A DNA stretch of 64,000 bases. It comes from Rutstroemia sp. NJR-2017a BVV2 (Eukaryota; Ascomycota; Leotiomycetes; Helotiales; Rutstroemiaceae). The number at the start of each line of letters is the position of its first letter. The first letter of the stretch is position 1. The notes beneath the pieces were generated by a model. The model was not told where the DNA came from, made no database searches, and saw only the letters and a list, made by a program, of their open reading frames with translations. The DNA lies in the NCBI GenBank assembly GCA_002946415.1, contig NJPS01000061.1, forward strand, positions 248,001 through 312,000, given 5' to 3'. A program made the position numbers and the translations under genes. Positions 61,898-64,000 of the stretch are shown here, in pieces.

Positions 61898-64000
61898 CTA
61901 AGCCCAGATAGCCGTGAACTTCTCGTCGAACTCCGTCTTCAGTTTCCTAAATGCCCGGTAAACATTTTTCAACTTCTCATACTCCTCATCATCCGTAGCA
62001 CCAGCGTCGTTGTCCAACTCCTCCTGGAGGTAGTCTTCCTCAGCCGCCAGTTTGTCCTCATAAGCATCCCAAGACTCCACAACTTTTCTGCCTCGTACTG
62101 GCTTCGGTTGCTCTTTCAGCGAAGGAGGTGGTGATACAGAAACTGTCTGAATGCCATCTTCCGCCAGTCTTTCATCATTCGCGTTCTCGACTTCGTCTCC
62201 GGCACCCATGACATCGAGAATTTCTGCGTCACTGTCTTCCAGCCCCAGATACAAAGCAAGAGAAGTGCAGATGGTAGCTAGGATCATTGAGAAATCGTTC
62301 AGGATGAACCACACGTCTGATTTGCGGATGCCATTAGCGTCTTCAAGGGGTTTGACGTATCCGTGTTTGAAGAAATCGAAGAGATAAGCATTCAGAGGAG
62401 TCTTGGTCTCATCCGGATACAACTCGAGATGTGGAACAACAGAAGACTCTAGGAATACACCTTGTCGAGTAGAGCTGCAAAGATCTTCGATGGTGGTGAA
62501 AGAGTCGCCATGGCCGGAAAGAGCTACGAAGGCTGATCGTGCTTGAGGTGATGGTAGGTTTGGAAGAAGATCACCGTTGGTCTTATCTTTCGTACCCGAA
62601 GAGATTGAGCTTCTAGTGAAAGGTAAGGTGTGTTCCTGCTCCGTGATATGTTTTTCGGTGAATGTCTTGACATAAGTCGAGAAGACATTTAAGGTCTCCT
62701 TGTTGTGCGTCCGGAGTATGGCGGCGGCGTCTTCCGGCATGGGAGCGAGATAAACGGTCGATGGAGAGCGCCTAATCTTCTCTGCTTCTTCGGGATCATC
62801 TACCTCTCTAACAACTCTTCGTCCAAATAGATGACTCAGAACTAGCATCAATGTACGCAAGGTGTTCTCCTTATTCGTGTCGATATTTTCACAAAGTTGG
62901 TGGAAGTATTTTCCTTTCAAAAGAGCTGCACTTGTTAGCTGAAGATCGATTCAAAGAGGGCGGGTTCGGAAGGGGGACTTTGTTGAACATACCATGGAAA
63001 GCAAAACTGGAATTCTCTGTGAAGTAGAGATGTGACACACAACTAGTGAAGTTGACCGGCTCGCCTCCAGGCCCAAGGAGTGCGTTTCTACGAAGGTATT
63101 CGATGGAGAATCGCAAGTGATGTAGGACCTGTTCTTTGAAGCTTTCACCTCCAAGATACAACCTGGGTTGGGAAAGAAGGGAGTTTATAGCTTTCACAGC
63201 ATACGGCGATTTCTTCGAGTCATTCAGAAGTCTGAACAGTCTTAAGACGAGCGTAGTGGTGAGAGGGAAGTGTCCAGTAAGATCAGGAAGACGAGTGCTC
63301 AAAAGTCGGCTTGCTCTCTCTCTTGAGATACACTGGAAGACAACGTTTCCTAGTAGATCAAATCCACGACGACCTGAACGACCAGCAGCTTGACGGAAGT
63401 TCAATGCTGTCAAGTATACTGAATCGCCACTGAAGACTACGGTCGCACATGGCATGTTGATACCGAGACTGAGAGTTCCCGTAGCAACTACGACCCGAAG
63501 GAATCCCTTGCGGAACAACATCTCCACACATTGGCGGTACTTCCTGTTCATCCCAGCATGATGAACTCCGACACCTCTCTTTAATAGATCGATCAAGTCT
63601 TCATTGATCTCCTTACGCCGGAGCTGGCGTATGAATTCTTCAAGTTCTTCTTTTGCCAGGCGCTTCGGGTCCGAGAATGAAAAGTCGGCCTGTGGTGCGT
63701 CAGGGTCGAAGGATTCCCAGATAGACCATTCTCTGGACGCCTCCTCGCGTATTTGATTCATTTTTGATGGCTTGTCCTCTTTTTTAACACCCATCTGTTT
63801 CATAACTTCCTTCTTGATTTTCTTCTGCGCTTCTAGGAACTTCATTTCTTGGCGCTGGTTTTCTTGGTACTGTTCATAATCATCCAATACCCTTTTCCAC
63901 GCAGGACCTTGCTTCCACTTTGTTTCGGCCTCCACCAAGGACTTCAAAATGGTTTGCGCGATACTTTCACAACTACTCCAATCGTAGTTGAAAAGAATCG
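61898..64000 (-). CDS. DDX60-like SKI2-family RNA helicase, C-terminal part
   Basis: Partial: the 5' part lies beyond the window. Visible exons are 64000-62993 and 62925-61898; the joint FAFH|ALLKGKYFH is in phase. The C-terminal helicase lobe is complete: GVGVHHAGMNRKYRQCVEML, VVVATGTLSLGINMPC, VVFSGDSVYLTALNFRQ and AAGRSGRRGFDLLG (motif VI). Upstream is a long charged helix region (ILFNYDWSSCESIAQ, then KKEVMKQMGVKKED), downstream a C-terminal DDX60-type domain ending TEFDEKFTAIWA. The wording HHAGMNRKYRQ.VE.LFR.G is that of DDX60 rather than Mtr4/Ski2. In animals DDX60 acts in antiviral RNA sensing; the fungal role is not established. RNA-dependent ATPase/helicase activity is expected. Confidence 0.9.

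Overview
The window is nuclear DNA of a filamentous ascomycete. Nearly every gene is broken by 45-110 nt introns with GT...AG ends and CTAAC/CTGAC branch sites, and the protein families are typical of Pezizomycotina: Zn2Cys6 regulators, a DUF6536-type membrane protein, PL3 pectate lyase, SNF1, and p24/Erv25. The gene content fits a plant-associated Leotiomycete (Sclerotiniaceae-like). That lineage call is inference from family flavour, not from a search. Gene models below were built by hand: I chose splice sites so that the reading phase closes and the protein matches the family, and I checked that exon lengths sum to whole codons.

Layout, left to right. 1.3-2.9 kb: conserved unknown protein (+). 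4.9-6.7 kb: amino-acid permease (+). 7.0-8.5 kb: secreted amidohydrolase (-). 9.7-12.8 kb: valyl-tRNA synthetase (+), with an in-frame, AUG-less upstream extension. 13.2 kb: perfect 37-bp inverted repeat. 14.1-15.6 kb: GT31-like glycosyltransferase (+). 16.8-20.2 kb: 12-exon DUF6536-type membrane protein (-). 21.2-22.7 kb: Zn2Cys6 regulator (-). 24.1-24.9 kb: MARVEL-like protein (-). 25.7-26.7 kb: quinone-oxidoreductase-like dehydrogenase (-). 27.8-29.5 kb: second Zn2Cys6 regulator, with a degenerate cluster (+). 29.8-30.5 kb: basic orphan protein (-). 32.6-34.0 kb: berberine-bridge-type FAD oxidase (-). 35.3-36.0 kb: Rid-family protein (-). 36.5-37.7 kb: PL3 pectate lyase (-). 39.8-40.5 kb: C2H2 protein with unclear start (-). 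41.4-41.8 kb: broken gene (+). 42.7-43.5 kb: Erv25 (-), divergent from U1-C at 43.8-44.7 kb (+). 45.6-48.0 kb: SNF1 kinase (-). 49.4-50.2 kb: unknown, probably mitochondrial protein (+). 50.6-52.1 kb: glutamine synthetase (-). 56.1 kb: intron-containing tRNA (-). 56.4-57.8 kb: O-methyltransferase (-). 58.6-60.5 kb: sugar transporter (-). 61.9 kb to the window end: DDX60-like helicase, 5' part outside (-).

The right half (42-52 kb) is a compact housekeeping block: secretory cargo receptor, splicing factor, energy-sensing kinase, nitrogen assimilation. The left and middle parts are gene-poor accessory DNA with regulators, single oxidoreductases and a plant-cell-wall enzyme. I see no convincing secondary-metabolite cluster, no CRISPR and no intact transposon. 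The most unusual signals are the MITE-like hairpin, the 6-nt microexon of U1-C, the AUG-less ValRS extension, two enzymes or regulators with a key residue replaced by Tyr, and the tRNA with an intron.
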